In this document: piece after piece, positions 60,905 to 64,000 of the stretch
Numbering within the stretch: position 1 is the first letter of the stretch
How the letters are laid out: every line of letters begins with the position of its first letter
Assembly: GCF_014204325.1 (NCBI RefSeq)
Contig: NZ_JACHKT010000009.1
Location: 62,001-126,000, forward strand
Direction of reading: 5' to 3'
DNA: 64,000 bases
Origin: Arcicella rosea
Lineage (GTDB): Bacteria; Bacteroidota; Bacteroidia; Cytophagales; Spirosomataceae
Made by a program: the position numbers and the translations under genes
Notes under the pieces: model-generated
Databases searched by the model: none
What the model saw: the letters and a program-made list of their open reading frames with translations, nothing else
Told to the model about the DNA's origin: nothing

Positions 60905-61483
60905 TTAAATTTTAAAAAATGGTTGAAGGGCATCATAAACACGGTGAACAGGCAAACCCATCACGGTAAAATATGAACCTTCCATGCGTGGAATGCCAAC
61001 CATTCCAATAAAATCCTGAACACCATAAGCCCCAGCCTTATCAAATGGCTTGCAGGTTTTAATATAATATTCAATTTCTTGGTTCGTTAGTTCACGGAAG
61101 AAAACATTGGCAATATCGACGAAATTTTGCGTACCTTCCTTTGTCATCACGCAAACACCAGTAATTACTTGGTGCTGACGACCCGATAATTTTTTAAGCA
61201 TCAAGCTTGCTTCGATAGCATCTTTGGGTTTATTTAGAATATCATTATCCACAACCACGATGGTATCGGCAGTAAGTATGATTTGATTATCAAGTTCTTC
61301 TTTGAAAGCTTCAGCTTTTTTGAGTGCCAAGAAAGCGGGAACCTCAATAGCTGGCATGGTATTAGGGAAGTCTTCGTTGGTATCTTTTACTTTAACAGTA
61401 AACTCAAAACCAGCTTCTCGTAATAATTGTTGACGACGTGGAGAATTGGACGCTAGAACAAGTGGTTTAGTTAATTGAAGCAT
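60905..61483 (-). CDS. maf: Maf-family nucleoside triphosphate pyrophosphatase
   Basis: The protein has 192 residues and begins LVLASNSPRRQQLLREAG, then TADTIVVVDNDILNKPKD, LKKLSGRQHQVITGVCVM and DKAGAYGVQDFIGMVGI, the full Maf/HAM1-like pattern. It hydrolyses non-canonical nucleotides such as dTTP/UTP analogues and is a house-cleaning enzyme. It is divergent from the barrel gene at 61512, with 28 bases between starts. Confidence 0.94.
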   Translation of the reverse strand: MLQLTKPLVLASNSPRRQQLLREAGFEFTVKVKDTNEDFPNTMPAIEVPAFLALKKAEAFKEELDNQIILTADTIVVVDNDILNKPKDAIEASLMLKKLSGRQHQVITGVCVMTKEGTQNFVDIANVFFRELTNQEIEYYIKTCKPFDKAGAYGVQDFIGMVGIPRMEGSYFTVMGLPVHRVYDALQPFFKI

Positions 61484-61511
61484 TATTTTTTGTTTTGGGA
61501 AATTAAAATTA

Positions 61512-63455
61512 ATGAATAAAACTCGACAAAATTACTCAAATTCATTGAATCAGCTCATGAAGTTTATATTCTTCATGAGTCTATTGCTTTTTATTACTAC
61601 AATCAATTTAATTGCACAAAATCTAGACTCAATAAAGATAGAAATTCCTAAGGTAAAAGCAACGCCACTTGATGTCAGCATGAAATCTGCCAAAGATAGC
61701 GTTACTTATGCCAATCTAAAAAAAAGGTTTTCTAAAAATAAAATCCTACGAGAAATCCATCATGCCTTGTTCAAAGATGTTTATAATACAAACAATAAAG
61801 GGCAAGAAATTGTAAAAATTGAAGAAGATCCCTTTACAGAATATGAAGGAAGAGTAATTCGTAAAATCTATGTAAAACGCCTAAAAGTATTCGGAGAAAG
61901 TATTGCTGATACAACCAGAATTGCGGAAGGTTTTGAAAAGTTTTTGAGTTCGCTCCATACCAATACGCAGGAGAGTGTGATTCGGAAATCGTTTCTATTA
62001 TTCAATGTAGGTGATATTGTAGATGCTGATAGGTTAAGAGATAACGAGCGTTTGATGCGACAAAGTGCTATTCTGCACGATGCCAGAATTTTGGTTTTGC
62101 CAGACCCTGAGTATCCTAATTTAGTAGATTTACTAGTACTTACGCAAGATATTTGGTCTTTAATTGTAGATGGAGAAGCCAATGGTTTACAAAATTATTC
62201 AATAAGGATTCGCCAAGTAAATTTTAGGGGAGTTGGGCATTCATGGAGTAATACTTTTTTCATGAATACCCGTGAAAAACCCGCTTTAGAGTACGCCAGT
62301 ACTTATACTATTCCTTATATCGGTAGAACATTTGTGACTGGTCAGGCTGAATTAGAGCTGAAAAGAACTTCTACTCATTACGCTTTTCGGCTTTTTCGTC
62401 CTTTTCTTACACCAGAAATGAAATTGGCAGGAGGTTTTGTCGTAAGTAAAGATGAAAATGAGCGAACACAATTCAGGGATTATGATGGCACAACTTATCG
62501 ACTTAATGATAGCACGAATTTCTTTTTTCCTATCAAAAAAGATTTTATAGATTTTTGGTTGGCTCGTGCTTTTAAAGTTAATTTTTTAAACAAAGGAAAA
62601 GACAGTCGTTCCAGATTTGTAGTCGGACTCAGATTTTCAGATGTAAGGTTTGATAAACGCCCAGAAGTAACTGCAGATACCAATCAGCTTTTCAGAAATC
62701 ATCGAGACTATCTGATAGGAATCGGTTTTTCAAATAGAAAATACAAGCGTGATATTTTAATTTATGGTTTCGGTTTAACCGAAGACGTACCTTACGGTTA
62801 CTTAGCGACTTTTGTGACGGGATCTGAAAATTCAGATGCTTTCGGACATCGTTGGTATGCAGGAATTAAACTTGCCAAAGGTGAGTACATAGGCAAAGCA
62901 GGTTATTTGTATGGATTAATCAATGTTGGAGGTTACTCAAATGGGACAACTGGAATGAGTATCGAATCCAATTATTTCAGTACGCTTCATGCTTTTAGAA
63001 GACGCACACAAATCAGGCATTTTGTTAATTTACGATATGCTTTCGGAACGCAACGTTATACGGGAGAGTTCATCAATGTGAATCGTGAAAATGGAATTTT
63101 AGATGTAAATAGTGATAAACTTTGGGGAACAAAAAAATTGGGTTTGGGTTATCAGATTGTGTTTTTTTCAAAATTAAATTTTGTTGGTTTCAGAATTGCC
63201 CCGTTTTTTCAGACAGATTTTGCCTTTATAAATCCCAAAAATGAGTTTTTATTCAAGCAAACGCCTTATACAAGTATTGGTATTGGAATACGCCTCAGAA
63301 ATGAGAATTTAACTTTTAATACTTTCCAGATTAAATTTTCATACTTTCCAAACCTACCCAATATACAGCTTTTGAATGCTTCATTTAATGATACTTATAA
63401 TTTAAGACTAAAAGATTTTGATATTTCGGCACCTGAAATTGTACCTTTTAGGTGA
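61512..63455 (+). CDS. Outer-membrane beta-barrel protein with POTRA-like N-terminus
   Basis: The protein has 647 residues. The signal peptide starts after a short leader (FIFFMSLLLFITTINLIAQ); Met16 (61557) is an alternative start. Residues about 90-190 (RVIRKIYVKRLKVFGES, SFLLFNVGDIVDADRLRDNE) resemble a POTRA domain, and the rest has alternating beta strands of a TamA/Omp85-type barrel. The C-terminus ends in Phe-Arg rather than Phe. The family is typical of Bacteroidota outer membranes and its cargo is unknown. Confidence 0.7.
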   Translation: MNKTRQNYSNSLNQLMKFIFFMSLLLFITTINLIAQNLDSIKIEIPKVKATPLDVSMKSAKDSVTYANLKKRFSKNKILREIHHALFKDVYNTNNKGQEIVKIEEDPFTEYEGRVIRKIYVKRLKVFGESIADTTRIAEGFEKFLSSLHTNTQESVIRKSFLLFNVGDIVDADRLRDNERLMRQSAILHDARILVLPDPEYPNLVDLLVLTQDIWSLIVDGEANGLQNYSIRIRQVNFRGVGHSWSNTFFMNTREKPALEYASTYTIPYIGRTFVTGQAELELKRTSTHYAFRLFRPFLTPEMKLAGGFVVSKDENERTQFRDYDGTTYRLNDSTNFFFPIKKDFIDFWLARAFKVNFLNKGKDSRSRFVVGLRFSDVRFDKRPEVTADTNQLFRNHRDYLIGIGFSNRKYKRDILIYGFGLTEDVPYGYLATFVTGSENSDAFGHRWYAGIKLAKGEYIGKAGYLYGLINVGGYSNGTTGMSIESNYFSTLHAFRRRTQIRHFVNLRYAFGTQRYTGEFINVNRENGILDVNSDKLWGTKKLGLGYQIVFFSKLNFVGFRIAPFFQTDFAFINPKNEFLFKQTPYTSIGIGIRLRNENLTFNTFQIKFSYFPNLPNIQLLNASFNDTYNLRLKDFDISAPEIVPFR

Positions 63456-63558
63456 AAAAATGACCGTTAACTAAGTTTTAAGTCATTTCAAAACAATATC
63501 TCATTAGCTTACGTTTTTAAAATTAGTATAAAGTTTAACCTAAGCAAACAATTAGATT

Positions 63559-64000
63559 ATGTCCATTGAAAAAGACATTAAACAGAAGTCCTTTAAGAAT
63601 GTTTATCAAAAAGTTGCCGTCAATTTGATGTTTACAGAGAGTTGGTTGCTGAATCATTATTCTCAACTTTTAAAGCCCTATAATCTCTCCGATAAACAAT
63701 ATTTCGTCTTGAAAATCCTTAGTGAAAGCCATCCTGATACAGTTTCGGTCAATTTCATTCTTGAAAGAATGCTTGACAAAATGTCTAATGCATCTCGTTT
63801 GGTAGATAAATTAGTCGAGAAAAAGCTTGCTGTTAAAGTTCGCTCTAAAGTCGATAAGCGTTCGATGGACGTAGCCATTACTTCACAAGGACTACAATTG
63901 GTTGAAGAATTAAATAAAAAAGTAGCTTTATGGGAAGCCAATTACGCAAGATTGACGAAGGAAGAGATTAAAGCTCTTCATGATTTACTGAATAAGATGA
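63559..64000 (+). CDS. MarR-family transcriptional regulator (3' truncated)
   Basis: The frame starts at ATG 63559 and remains open to the window end (147 codons visible). It begins MSIEKDIKQKSFKNVYQKVA, and NLMFTESWLLNHYSQLLKPY, then LSDKQYFVLKILSESHPDTV and ERMLDKMSNASRLVDKLVEK form the winged helix of MarR proteins. The wing is KVRSKVDKRSMDVAITSQG. MarR dimers usually repress a neighbouring transporter or stress gene, and the target lies beyond the window. The missing end is likely only a few residues. Confidence 0.82.
   Translation, partial: MSIEKDIKQKSFKNVYQKVAVNLMFTESWLLNHYSQLLKPYNLSDKQYFVLKILSESHPDTVSVNFILERMLDKMSNASRLVDKLVEKKLAVKVRSKVDKRSMDVAITSQGLQLVEELNKKVALWEANYARLTKEEIKALHDLLNKM

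Overview
The window is low-GC chromosomal DNA from a Bacteroidota organism, most likely order Cytophagales (Spirosomataceae-like, such as the Emticicia/Arcicella/Flectobacillus group). The evidence is the gene content: type IX secretion parts and cargo (PorZ, a CHU_C/gliding C-terminal domain protein, a GH13 amylase with a sorting tail), a GldA-like ABC ATPase, an Oar-like TonB-dependent receptor, a fused DAHP synthase/chorismate mutase, ribBA, and many secreted proteins of families typical of this phylum. The genus is an inference. There are no rRNA genes, no tRNA genes that I could recognise, no CRISPR array, no phage and no transposase gene. Most of the window is housekeeping DNA with dense genes and many convergent pairs that share bidirectional terminators.

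Layout. 1-1.6 kb: end of a flippase-like membrane protein, heptose adenylyltransferase RfaE2 and a zinc metallopeptidase. 1.6-8.9 kb: APC permease, GT2 glycosyltransferase, two cold-shock proteins in tandem with long leaders, methylmalonyl-CoA epimerase, and PspC/LiaF-like envelope proteins. 9-17.5 kb: secreted GH130 with a MocA-like nucleotidyltransferase, a LuxR-type regulator, a DUF922 zinc protease, a SpoU methyltransferase, a lysine-rich histone-like protein, a NatAB-type ABC exporter and an Lrp regulator. 17.8-28.8 kb: a stretch rich in nucleotide-signalling proteins. It holds a DACNV/DisA_N-like protein, an MBL hydrolase, a receiver protein, a class III cyclase with a non-canonical active site, a giant phosphoesterase/barrel fusion, a lipoprotein propeller, and an HD plus Pycsar-effector-type membrane protein. 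28.8-29.3 kb: a decayed DUF5916 gene. 29.5-44.6 kb: transporters, ribBA, a CHU_C protein, YbaB, GldA-like, LspA, proline dehydrogenase, DAHP synthase/chorismate mutase, OmpA lipoprotein, prohibitin and Mpo1-like. 44.8-54.2 kb: thymidine kinase, PorZ, a NUMOD4/HNH protein, a divergent GH13-like protein, a CoA-binding protein and a TonB receptor. 54.7-64 kb: hydrolases, an RsmI-like methyltransferase, PssA, a 63-bp tandem repeat, the GH13 amylase, Maf, a barrel protein and a truncated MarR regulator.

The most unusual structure is a 254-bp non-coding element with about 23-bp terminal inverted repeats. It is present twice, at 22420-22673 and 47288-47541, in opposite orientation. The copies differ at only three positions by my reading. 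Both sit exactly between the stop codons of convergent gene pairs and carry an internal 18-bp bidirectional terminator hairpin. They look like a MITE or REPIN-like element that now serves as a terminator, and they bracket a 24.6-kb segment that could invert.

Other points of interest are: a class III cyclase that has lost canonical nucleotide-selecting residues, about 5 kb from an HD-PycTM effector-like gene; a DisA_N-like protein that keeps both signature motifs; a kinase-like DRH/DRDQAF motif pair inside the phosphoesterase-barrel fusion; and a palindromic tandem repeat between pssA and the amylase gene. All functions are read from sequence alone, and none was confirmed by a database search.
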